Positions 1 to 6,166 of a DNA stretch of 10,361 nt are shown one piece after another (position 1 is the first letter of the stretch; the number at the start of each line of letters is the position of its first letter). Below the pieces are notes generated by a model. The model made no database searches, had not been told where the DNA came from, and worked only from the letters and a program-made list of their open reading frames with translations. A program made the translations under genes and the position numbers. This DNA comes from an uncultured Gammaproteobacteria bacterium. Its GTDB lineage: Bacteria > Pseudomonadota > Gammaproteobacteria > Pseudomonadales > UBA5518. Location of the stretch: assembly GCA_903921135.1 (NCBI GenBank), contig CAIXOY010000504.1, forward strand, positions 1 to 10,361, read 5' to 3'.

Positions 1-189
1 GCGCCCGCATCGGTGCTGATGGGCTGGGATGCCGCGCGGTGGGCGGGCCGCACGGCGGGTGTGCATCGCATGGAAGGTCTGGGCTGTGCGGTTGTTCTCC
101 TGCCCGGGCTTGCTGCCATGCTCGCCGATCCCGATGCCAAGCGTGTTGCCTGGCAGCATCTGCGCGCCGCCGGGCCTGGCAATGCCTGA
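1..189 (+). CDS. holD: Probable DNA polymerase III psi subunit (HolD), C-terminal part, cut by the left edge
   Basis: This frame is open from the left edge to a TGA at 187-189 and gives the last 62 residues of a protein. The tail, with a segment reading LPGLAAMLADPDAKRVAW followed by QHL, follows the pattern of the end of E. coli HolD: hydrophobic residue-P-x-L, then L-A-[DN]-P-x-A-[KR], then W-Q. The psi subunit links the clamp loader to the chi subunit and SSB in the replisome. Its TGA overlaps the rimI start by 8 bases, and holD-rimI is the E. coli gene order, which supports the call. The fragment is short and HolD diverges quickly, so the assignment rests on this short motif plus synteny. 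No TsaB-like features are seen, the other common rimI neighbour. Confidence 0.6.
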   Translation, partial: APASVLMGWDAARWAGRTAGVHRMEGLGCAVVLLPGLAAMLADPDAKRVAWQHLRAAGPGNA

Positions 190-625
190 GTCGCTGTTTC
201 CCGCGCGCCAGGACGATGCCGCGCGGCTCGCCGCGATCGACGCCGAGACCAATCCCTCGCCCTGGAGTGCGGATGCCTTCCGCGAATCCCTGGCCCGCTC
301 GCGCGGCTTCACGGTGCGCGATGACGCCGGCGTGGTGCTCGGCTTCGTGGTGTACACCGCGGTTGCAGGTGCCTGCGAGATCCTCGAACTTGCCGTGACG
401 GTACGCGCGCGGCAGCGGGGTCTGGGACGCAAACTCCTCGATGCGGCCATCGAGGATGCCGTGGGCGAAGGCGCCCGACGTTGCATCCTCGAGGTGCGCG
501 ACTCCAACACGGCCGCGCGTGCGCTCTATGCGAGCGCGGGTTTTCTGGTCGACGGCCGCCGCAAGGCCTATTACCGTACCCCCGAGGGGCGCGAGGATGC
601 GCTCCTCATGTCCTGTGACCTCTAG
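182..625 (+). CDS. rimI: Ribosomal protein S18-alanine N-acetyltransferase RimI (GNAT family)
   Basis: A 147-residue cytosolic GNAT enzyme that acetylates the N-terminal alanine of ribosomal protein S18 using acetyl-CoA. The acetyl-CoA pyrophosphate-binding loop (motif A, Q/R-x-x-G-x-G) is at residues 75-84, RARQRGLGRK. Glu104 in LEVRDSN and Tyr116 in ALYASAGF match the catalytic Glu103 and Tyr115 of E. coli RimI almost position for position. The ATG at 182 was chosen over an in-frame ATG at 29 because it yields the normal family length (about 148) and gives an 8-base overlap with the upstream gene. The extra upstream residues would be low-complexity and lie over holD. The gene is probably co-transcribed with holD and the small gene 15 bases downstream. 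Confidence 0.93.
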   Translation: MPESLFPARQDDAARLAAIDAETNPSPWSADAFRESLARSRGFTVRDDAGVVLGFVVYTAVAGACEILELAVTVRARQRGLGRKLLDAAIEDAVGEGARRCILEVRDSNTAARALYASAGFLVDGRRKAYYRTPEGREDALLMSCDL

Positions 626-640
626 CCACGCGGAGACCCC

Positions 641-1045
641 ATGGCCGTCCACGAGATCGACTGGTGCACGCTGGAACTGCCCGATGAGTGGGAGTTCTCG
701 CAGGACGATGACGACGTGATCGTCATCGAGGACGAGGACGGCGTGAGCTGCATCGAGGTCTTTCCGCCGGTCATCGTGGAAGAGGGCGATGTCACGGACG
801 CCGACATCGCGGAGTTCACCGCCGAACTGCGAGAAGCAGGGCTGCGTGGCACACGTGCAAGGGTCGGCGCCTGGCAGGGCGAGCTCTTCGAGCACGACGA
901 CGAGGAGTACCACTGGCGCGAGTGGTTCCTGCGTCAGGGCAATTGCTTCGTCCAGGTGGCCTGCCACTGCCTGCTTGAGCATGCCGGCATGGACGTTGCT
1001 GCCGTCCTGGAAATCCTCGCCACTCTGGAGCCGCGCGAGGCCTGA
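641..1045 (+). CDS. Small acidic protein of unknown function
   Basis: A 134-residue protein I do not recognise. It is strongly acidic, with runs such as QDDDD (residues 21-25) and EDEDG, and a second acidic stretch HDDEEYHW before an aromatic, strand-like segment. It has no signal peptide or membrane segment, so it is probably cytosolic. The alternation of an LPDEW-type opening, hydrophobic strands and two helices loosely recalls PsbP/Mog1/DcrB-like small alpha/beta domains, but this is only an impression. Four cysteines (in WCTLEL, VSCIEV and near VACHCLL) are present without a clear metal-binding spacing. A good ribosome binding site (GGAG, 632-635) sits 5 bases before the ATG, and the gene follows rimI by 15 bases, so it is probably in the same transcript. 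The third-position GC bias of the frame supports it being real. Confidence 0.75.
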   Translation: MAVHEIDWCTLELPDEWEFSQDDDDVIVIEDEDGVSCIEVFPPVIVEEGDVTDADIAEFTAELREAGLRGTRARVGAWQGELFEHDDEEYHWREWFLRQGNCFVQVACHCLLEHAGMDVAAVLEILATLEPREA

Positions 1046-1055
1046 GGCCGCTCGC
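1035..1055. terminator. Hairpin between convergent genes, possible bidirectional terminator
   Basis: GCGAGGCC (1035-1042) can pair with GGCCGCTCGC (1046-1055) around a 3-base loop formed by the stop codon TGA, with a 2-base bulge. It lies between the end of the small acidic gene and the end of nth, which converge with only 25 bases between them. There is no T-run on either side, so intrinsic terminator function is uncertain. In such GC-rich DNA a weak hairpin can arise by chance. Confidence 0.3.
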
Positions 1056-1070
1056 GGCGCGGCGTCACGC

Positions 1071-1730
1071 TCAGTCCGCCGCCGCAGCCGCTGCGATGAT
1101 TTTCTTCCGCCCCGGATGTTCGCAGAGATCGCTGATCACGCAGGTGGCGCACGCCGGGCTGCGCGCCTTGCACACGTAGCGTCCGTGCAGGATCAGCCAG
1201 TGGTGCGCGTCGCGCAGATACTCTGGCGGCGTGAACTTGAGCAGGCGCTCCTCCACCTGTCGCACGGTCTTTCCCGGCGCAAGCCTGATGCGGTTCGCCA
1301 GACGGAAGATATGCGTATCCACCGCCATGGTGGCCTCGCCGAAAGCGGTGTTCAGGATCACGTTGGCGGTCTTGCGCCCCACGCCCGGCAGTGCTTCGAG
1401 CGCGGCGCGTTCGCGCGGGACTTCTCCGGCGTGTCGTTCCAGCAGCAACTGCGCCATCGCAGCCACGTTCCGTGCCTTGGCATTGAAAAGGCCGATCGTG
1501 CGGATGTAGCGCTTGACGCCCTCCTCACCGAGTTCCGCGATCGCAGCCGGCGTGTTCGCGACCGGGAAGAGTCGCCGCGTCGCCTTGTTCACGCCGGCGT
1601 CGGTCGATTGCGCCGACAGGATCACCGCCACCAGCAACTCGAAGGGCGTGGTGTATTCCAGTTCGGTGGTGGGAACGGGATTGGCCTCTGCAAGGCGGCG
1701 GAAGATCTCGCGGCGTTTCTCGGGGTTCAT
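1071..1730 (-). CDS. nth: Endonuclease III (DNA glycosylase/AP lyase)
   Basis: A 219-residue base excision repair enzyme that removes oxidised pyrimidines and cleaves the strand at the abasic site. The helix-hairpin-helix LPGVGRKTAN carries catalytic Lys120, and Asp138 lies in VDTHIFR; both have the same numbers as in E. coli Nth. The [4Fe-4S] cluster ligands are Cys187, Cys194, Cys197 and Cys203 (C-X6-C-X2-C-X5-C), also as in E. coli. The protein is slightly longer than the 211-residue E. coli enzyme because of a lysine/alanine tail. The start ATG follows the stop codon of the rsxD-rsxG gene by 3 bases, so the two are probably translationally coupled. Linkage of nth to the 3' end of rsx/rnf genes is the arrangement known in E. 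coli. Confidence 0.97.
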   Translation of the reverse strand: MNPEKRREIFRRLAEANPVPTTELEYTTPFELLVAVILSAQSTDAGVNKATRRLFPVANTPAAIAELGEEGVKRYIRTIGLFNAKARNVAAMAQLLLERHAGEVPRERAALEALPGVGRKTANVILNTAFGEATMAVDTHIFRLANRIRLAPGKTVRQVEERLLKFTPPEYLRDAHHWLILHGRYVCKARSPACATCVISDLCEHPGRKKIIAAAAAAD

Positions 1731-1733
1731 GCG

Positions 1734-3374
1734 TCAGTTGCCATGGTCCAGCGAAGGTGGTTCGTCCAGCAGTTCCGGGCGGTGCTCGGTCACATACTGC
1801 AAGCCGTTGCGTACGGCCGCAACGATCGCGCGCGGCGTGATCGTTGCGCCGGTGAACGCGTCGAAGTCTCCGCCATCCTTGCGCAAGGTCCAGCGCGCAT
1901 CCGCCATGCCGCGCCCCTCGAAGGCGCGCAGCCAGGTGTGCTCCGGCGCATCCAGCGGATCGGCAAAGCCCGGCGACTCCGTGTGCGCCGTGACGCGCAC
2001 CGCAAGCACGCGGCCGCGCTCGTCTGCCGCGAGCAGCAGATCGATGGGGCCGCCATAGCCCTCGTGTGCGCGCAGCGGCAGTACGACGGCGGCAGAGCCC
2101 GAGCTGCTTCGCAGGCGCCATGCCTGCCGAGGCGCGGGCAAGCCGAGCAGTGCCGGATCCTGCACGCTGAAGGCGTGTTGCTGCGTGTATCCGATGCTGG
2201 CCATCTCCGCGAGCAGCGCATCGGCTACCTGAGCGGGGCTTTGCGCGCTGCTCTGCGCAGCGCCCCGCCAATCGAGCATCAGCAAGGCCAGCAGCATCAG
2301 TGCGCGCGCACCATCCGGCGCATGGCGCAGCATGGCGGCAGAGTTCTGCGGAGCGTAGACGACGCCACCATCGCGAGCTGTGGGTGCCGGCATCAGTATC
2401 CGATCGGCAAAGGGCGTGATCGCGTTTGCTGCCAGCACGGCGAAGGCGATGCCATCAGGCCAGCCACCGCTGCTGCGCATGAGGTACATCAGCGCTCCCG
2501 TGAGGATGCCGCCGAGCAGCCGCACACGCGGGTGCCGCGGGCTGCTGCCCGGTTCGGTGAGGATGAAGAAGGCCGCGAGCATCGTGCCGCCGCCGAAGAG
2601 ATGGAAGAGCACCGGACCGCCGCTGGCGGAGCTGCCGTCGTCGTTCAGCAGCGCAGGAACGCCCAAGCCGAGCAGCAATCCTAGCGGCGCGCGCCAGTCG
2701 ATCAGTTTCCGTTGAACGAGCCATGCGCCGCCGGCAAGGAACGCAGCGTTGGCCCATTCCCATCCGCGGCCACCGAAGGCTCCGAACTGTGGCTGCAGCT
2801 GCCGCAATTCCGCGACGGTATGCGCCGTGTCTTGTCGAAGCACCTCGAGCGGCGTGGCCATGGTGAAGCCGTCCAGCGCCGTGGCAGGCAGCATTCCCAA
2901 CGATGCGCGGATCGCATCTGCCATCCCCATCGGCAGGTTCTGCGCCGCACCGTCCGGCCCCGGCCAGCGTGACATCTCCCGCGGGAAGCACAGCAGCAAC
3001 GCTGCGTACGCGAGCATGGCCGGGTTGAAGAGGATGCCGCCTGCGCCATTGCCAAGCCGACGCCCCACGGCCACGGCGATCACCGCGGCCGCAGCAGCCA
3101 GCCACCACGGACAGGCGGGCGGCAGCGACACGGCTAGCAGCAGAGAGAGGAGCAGCGTTCCGCGGTCTGCATGGGGCGAAAGAAGTGCTTTGCCTTCCAC
3201 CCTTCGCGTGATCGATTCGGCGAGCAAGGCGGACGCCGCAATCCAGAGGACATTCAGCAGCACACCGGGCCCGAAGCACAGCAGCAGCGCCATCACGCCG
3301 GGCAGCAGCGCGAGCAGCACCGCATCCACCGGTGCGAGTGATTTCACGGGAGGCGAATCAGGCTCCGTGTTCAT
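1734..3374 (-). CDS. rsxD-rsxG: RsxD-RsxG fusion, membrane flavoprotein of an Rsx/Rnf-type electron transport complex
   Basis: One 546-residue reading frame joins two subunits that are normally separate. Residues about 8-330 are RsxD: many hydrophobic helices, the conserved GGILFNPAM (112-120), the flavin-attachment motif DGFTMATPL with Thr174, and GGGTMLAAFFILTEP. Residues about 355-535 are RsxG: one hydrophobic segment (RALMLLALLML, 357-367), then a periplasmic-type domain with GYGGPIDLLL and RVTAHTESPG, and the covalent-FMN motif KDGGDFDAFTGATITPR with Thr511. Both threonines fit the ApbE flavin-transferase pattern D-x-x-[ST]-x-A-T. In Rnf/Rsx these subunits move electrons through membrane-bound FMN. 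The start at 3374 matches the E. coli RsxD N-terminus and overlaps rsxB by 17 bases; AGGCGGA lies just upstream. The in-frame extension to 3536 is only rsxB read in another frame. No rsxE follows: nth begins 3 bases after the stop. Confidence 0.93.
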   Translation of the reverse strand: MNTEPDSPPVKSLAPVDAVLLALLPGVMALLLCFGPGVLLNVLWIAASALLAESITRRVEGKALLSPHADRGTLLLSLLLAVSLPPACPWWLAAAAAVIAVAVGRRLGNGAGGILFNPAMLAYAALLLCFPREMSRWPGPDGAAQNLPMGMADAIRASLGMLPATALDGFTMATPLEVLRQDTAHTVAELRQLQPQFGAFGGRGWEWANAAFLAGGAWLVQRKLIDWRAPLGLLLGLGVPALLNDDGSSASGGPVLFHLFGGGTMLAAFFILTEPGSSPRHPRVRLLGGILTGALMYLMRSSGGWPDGIAFAVLAANAITPFADRILMPAPTARDGGVVYAPQNSAAMLRHAPDGARALMLLALLMLDWRGAAQSSAQSPAQVADALLAEMASIGYTQQHAFSVQDPALLGLPAPRQAWRLRSSSGSAAVVLPLRAHEGYGGPIDLLLAADERGRVLAVRVTAHTESPGFADPLDAPEHTWLRAFEGRGMADARWTLRKDGGDFDAFTGATITPRAIVAAVRNGLQYVTEHRPELLDEPPSLDHGN

Positions 3375-3990
3375 CGCGTCCGCCTGGCGTGGTCGTGCCG
3401 CGCCGTGCGCGCACGCGCTCGATGGCTTCGCGCACGGTTTGCGCACGTCGGGCGCGCAGGGCGGCAGCGGCGCGGCGCGCATCCCGTGCCTCTCGCTCGG
3501 ATGAGAGCACCCGCCGCGTGCGCTCGCGCCGCGCATCCGCCCGGTGGCGCGCTACTGTCGGCGACCACGCGGGAGTCTCGCCTGGCGCGAGATCCCGCAG
3601 CTCGATGCAATCCACAGGGCAGGGCGGCAGGCACAGCCCGCAGCCCGTGCATTCCGCCGCGATCACCGTGTGCATCATCTGCGGTGCGCCGAGGATGGCG
3701 TCCACAGGGCAGGCGCGCACGCATTTGAAGCACCCGATGCAGTCGTCCTCGCGGATGAAGGCAACTGCAGGCAAGGGTGCTGGCTCGAGGGTGGGATCCA
3801 GAGCGACTGCCGGCCGATCGAGCAGCACCGCCAGCGCGTGGATGGTGGCGTCGCCGCCCGGCGGACAGCGGTTGATCGCTTCGCCAGCAGCGATGGCCTC
3901 GGCGTAAGGGCGGCAGCCGGGATGCCCGCAGCGCGCGCATTGCGTCTGCGGCAGGCAGTCCTCGATGCGCGCGACGAGTAGCGGGTCGAT
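3358..3990 (-). CDS. rsxB: RsxB-like polyferredoxin without membrane anchor; probable non-standard ATC start
   Basis: An iron-sulfur electron carrier. Read from the ATC at 3990 it has 210 residues. The first cluster motif is Cys18, Cys21, Cys26, Cys42 (CARCGHPGCRPY...NRCPPGG, typical of RsxB). Two ferredoxin-type [4Fe-4S] motifs follow: Cys84/87/90/94 (CIGCFKCVRAC) and Cys114/117/120/124 (CTGCGLCLPPC). E. coli RsxB begins with a hydrophobic membrane helix; this protein has none and should be soluble or peripherally bound. Residues about 148-198 form an arginine/alanine-rich, probably helical tail of unknown role. The frame has no ATG, GTG or TTG from its last upstream stop (4300-4302) until a GTG at 3828, and that GTG would remove the first cluster. 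The gene sits between metG and rsxD-rsxG and overlaps the latter by 17 bases. Family call is firm; start is not. Confidence 0.88.
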   Translation of the reverse strand: MDPLLVARIEDCLPQTQCARCGHPGCRPYAEAIAAGEAINRCPPGGDATIHALAVLLDRPAVALDPTLEPAPLPAVAFIREDDCIGCFKCVRACPVDAILGAPQMMHTVIAAECTGCGLCLPPCPVDCIELRDLAPGETPAWSPTVARHRADARRERTRRVLSSEREARDARRAAAALRARRAQTVREAIERVRARRGTTTPGGRDEHGA

Positions 3991-3992
3991 GT

Positions 3993-6008
3993 TTACTTCA
4001 CCTGCATGCCGGGTTGCGCGCCGCTGTCGGGCGAGAGCAGGAAGATCTCTTTCCCGCCGGGGCCGGCCGCCAGCACCATGCCCTGCGAGACGCCGAAGCG
4101 CATCTTGCGTGGCGCCAGGTTCGCCACCACCACCACGAGCCGGCCCACCAGTGACTCGGGCGCATAGGCACTCTTGATGCCGGCAAAGACGTTGCGCTCG
4201 CCATCGCCCAGATCGAGCGTCAGCTGGATCAGCTTGTCCGCGCCATCCACATGCGCTGCCGCTGCAATGCGGGCGACGCGCAGGTCGATCTTCGCGAAAT
4301 CATCGATGCTGATTTCCGGCGCGATGGGGAGCGCGGGAGTTGCGGGCGCAGCCGCTGGCGCTGCGGCCGGCGCGGCGTTGCTCTTGCTGTCTTCGATCAT
4401 GGCGTTCACCTTGTCCATGTCCACGCGGTTCATCAGCGGCGAGAAGGCCGCGACGGTGTGTGCCCCCAGCGGCGCCGCGAGGGCGTCCCAGGTGAGCGTG
4501 CTCTGCAGGAAATCCTCGGCGCGCGCTGCCATCGCCGGCAGCACGGGCTTGAGATAGGTCATCAGCACGCGGAAGAGCTCGATGCCGGTCGAGCACACCG
4601 CCTGCACACGCGATTCCTGCGCGGGGTCCTTGGCGAGTTGCCAGGGTTTCTCCTGGTCGATGTACTGGTTGGCACGGTCGGCGAGGCCCATCACCACGCG
4701 CATGGCTTTCGCGTATTCGCGCTGCTCGTAATGCGCGGCGATGGTGTCTGCTGCAGACGTCAGTTCGGCCACCAGCGCCGTGTCCGCGCCGTCCAGTTTT
4801 CCGTCGAAGCGTTTGCTGATGAATCCCGCACAACGGCTTGCGATGTTCACCACCTTGCCCACCAGATCGGCGTTCACCCGCAGCACGAAGTCTTCGAGGT
4901 TCAAGTCGATGTCTTCCACCGCAGGGCCGAGCTTGCCCGCGATGTAGTAGCGGAAGTACTCCGGATCCAGATGTTCCAGATACGTGCGCGCCATGATGAA
5001 GGTGCCGCGCGACTTGGACATCTTCTGGCCGTTCACCGTGAGGAAACCGTGGCAGTGCACGGCGGTGGGGCGACGGTATCCCGCACCGTGGAGCATCGCG
5101 GGCCAGAAGAGCGTGTGGAAATAGGCGATGTCCTTGCCGATGAAGTGGTGCAGTTCGGCCGTGCTGCCGGCGCTCCAGAAATCGTCGAAGGAGAGCCCGG
5201 TGCGGTTGCAGTAGTCCTGCGCGCTCGCCATGTAGCCGATGGGGGCCTCGAGCCACACGTAGAAGTACTTGCCCGGTTCGCGCGGGATCTCGAAGCCGAA
5301 GTAGGGCGCATCGCGCGAGATGTCCCAGTCCTGCAGGCCCTGCTCGAACCACTCGGCGAGCTTGTTGGCGATCTCGGGCTGCACCGAGGCGCTGGTGGTC
5401 CACTCGCGGAGCATCTGCTCGAAGGCGCCGAGGCGGAAAAAGAAGTGTTCGGATTCGCGTGTGACGGGTGTGGCGCCCGAGAGCACTGAAACCGGGTTCT
5501 TGAGATCCGTGGGCCCGTAGGTGGCGCCGCAGGCCTCGCAGGAATCCCCGTACTGATCCGGCGCGCTGCAGCGCGGGCAGCCGCCTTTGATGTAGCGGTC
5601 GGGCAGGAAGAGGTTCTTCACCGGATCGTAGGCCTGCTGGATCGGGCGGCGCGCGATGTAACCCGCGGCGAGCAGGCGCTCGTAGAAGAGTTCGGTGTAG
5701 TGGCGGTTCTCGGGGGAATGCGTGGTATGGAAGTTGTCGAAACCCACCAGGAATCCGCCCGAATCCGCCCGGTGCGAGGCCTGCACGCGCGCGATCAGCG
5801 CCTCGGGGCTGATGCCCTCCTGCTCGGCCTTCAGCATGATCGGCGTGCCGTGGGCATCGCTCGCGCAGACGTAGTGGCACTCGTGGCCGCGCAGCTTCTG
5901 GAAGCGCACCCAGATATCGGTCTGGATCTGCTCGACCATGTGGCCAAGGTGCAGCGGTCCGTTGGCGTAAGGGAGTGCGCTGGTGACGAGGATACGGCGT
6001 GTGGCCAT
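3993..6008 (-). CDS. metG: Methionyl-tRNA synthetase, long form with C-terminal tRNA-binding domain
   Basis: A 671-residue class I aminoacyl-tRNA synthetase that charges tRNA-Met, in the cytosol. The HIGH signature is HLGH at residues 20-23 and the KMSKS signature is at 329-333. The zinc-binding knuckle uses Cys144, Cys147, Cys157 and Cys160 (C-X2-C-X9-C-X2-C). An alanine/proline-rich linker (about 543-565) leads to a C-terminal EMAPII/Trbp111-like tRNA-binding domain (566-671, IDLRVARI), which typically supports dimerisation. The start at 6008 gives the standard opening MATRRILVTSALPYANG; an in-frame ATG at 6083 would add 25 residues with no family counterpart. Only a weak GAGA-type ribosome binding site is seen. 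It is the first gene of the run metG-rsxB-rsxD-rsxG-nth and divergent from apbC. Confidence 0.98.
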   Translation of the reverse strand: MATRRILVTSALPYANGPLHLGHMVEQIQTDIWVRFQKLRGHECHYVCASDAHGTPIMLKAEQEGISPEALIARVQASHRADSGGFLVGFDNFHTTHSPENRHYTELFYERLLAAGYIARRPIQQAYDPVKNLFLPDRYIKGGCPRCSAPDQYGDSCEACGATYGPTDLKNPVSVLSGATPVTRESEHFFFRLGAFEQMLREWTTSASVQPEIANKLAEWFEQGLQDWDISRDAPYFGFEIPREPGKYFYVWLEAPIGYMASAQDYCNRTGLSFDDFWSAGSTAELHHFIGKDIAYFHTLFWPAMLHGAGYRRPTAVHCHGFLTVNGQKMSKSRGTFIMARTYLEHLDPEYFRYYIAGKLGPAVEDIDLNLEDFVLRVNADLVGKVVNIASRCAGFISKRFDGKLDGADTALVAELTSAADTIAAHYEQREYAKAMRVVMGLADRANQYIDQEKPWQLAKDPAQESRVQAVCSTGIELFRVLMTYLKPVLPAMAARAEDFLQSTLTWDALAAPLGAHTVAAFSPLMNRVDMDKVNAMIEDSKSNAAPAAAPAAAPATPALPIAPEISIDDFAKIDLRVARIAAAAHVDGADKLIQLTLDLGDGERNVFAGIKSAYAPESLVGRLVVVVANLAPRKMRFGVSQGMVLAAGPGGKEIFLLSPDSGAQPGMQVK
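3998..4003 (-). promoter_or_regulatory. Ribosome binding site for rsxB inside the end of metG
   Basis: On the minus strand AGGTGA, a perfect match to part of the extended Shine-Dalgarno sequence (AAGGAGGTGATC), lies in the last codons of metG. It is 7 bases before the ATC at 3990-3988. The metG TAA (3995-3993) falls between the two, so terminating ribosomes would stop right at the proposed start. This supports the ATC as the start of rsxB. Confidence 0.5.
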
Positions 6009-6071
6009 GAGGTCTCGCGTCTGTGCCGCGTGGCGGTGTGTTGCAGGGATGGCCGGGACTATAACCGTCCG

Positions 6072-6083
6072 ATGCGCGCGCAT
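6072..6083. repeat. Perfect 12-base palindrome in the metG-apbC intergenic region
   Basis: ATGCGCGCGCAT is a perfect palindrome directly after the -10-like element. The same half-site, ATGCGC/GCGCAT, occurs again as an inverted repeat at 6125-6140. It could be an operator, but a GC-rich palindrome can also occur by chance. Confidence 0.35.
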
Positions 6084-6124
6084 GCACCGTTGAAAGTACC
6101 GTCGCGCTTCCGCCCCCGTGGGGC

Positions 6125-6140
6125 GCGCATTACCATGCGC
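6125..6140. repeat. Inverted repeat upstream of apbC
   Basis: GCGCAT (6125-6130) and ATGCGC (6135-6140) form a 6-base inverted repeat around TACC, 26 bases before the apbC start codon. A few extra G/C pairs could extend the stem with a bulge. It may be a protein-binding site or a hairpin in the apbC leader; function is unknown. Confidence 0.35.
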
Positions 6141-6166
6141 CCCGGCATTGCATTCCGGAGTTCCCG

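Larger units (their letters stand above)
6009..6166. promoter_or_regulatory. Divergent promoter region between metG and apbC
   Basis: These 158 bases must carry the start signals for both metG (left) and apbC (right). The string ACTATAAC at 6058-6065 gives overlapping -10-like hexamers on both strands: TATAAC (6060-6065, plus) and TATAGT (6063-6058, minus). I see no convincing -35 at 16-18 bases from either; TTGCAG at 6041-6046 is only 13 bases from the plus-strand hexamer. Two GC-rich palindromic elements lie between the hexamer and apbC. The apbC ribosome binding site GGAG is at 6156-6159. Confidence 0.4.

Noticed and set aside
789..2684. Very long plus-strand open frame (631 codons) across nth and rsxD-rsxG
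   Set aside because: It is the antisense shadow of two clearly recognised minus-strand genes in GC-rich DNA, and its translation is low-complexity Arg/Ala/His-rich with no domain.
3375..3536. Longer N-terminus for the RsxD-RsxG protein
   Set aside because: These 54 codons lie inside rsxB in another frame and have no RsxD similarity; the start at 3374 aligns with the E. coli RsxD beginning.
3371..3940. Alternative minus-strand frame of 189 codons over rsxB
   Set aside because: Its translation lacks the iron-sulfur motifs that appear intact in the neighbouring frame, so it is a shadow of rsxB.
3991..3998. Programmed -1 frameshift joining MetG to RsxB
   Set aside because: The junction has no X-XXY-YYZ slippery sequence and no evident stimulatory structure; the AGGTGA-ATC start explains it more simply.
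4251..5489. Plus-strand open frame of 412 codons opposite metG
   Set aside because: It mirrors metG codon structure, has no recognisable motif and no ribosome binding site worth noting; a shadow frame.
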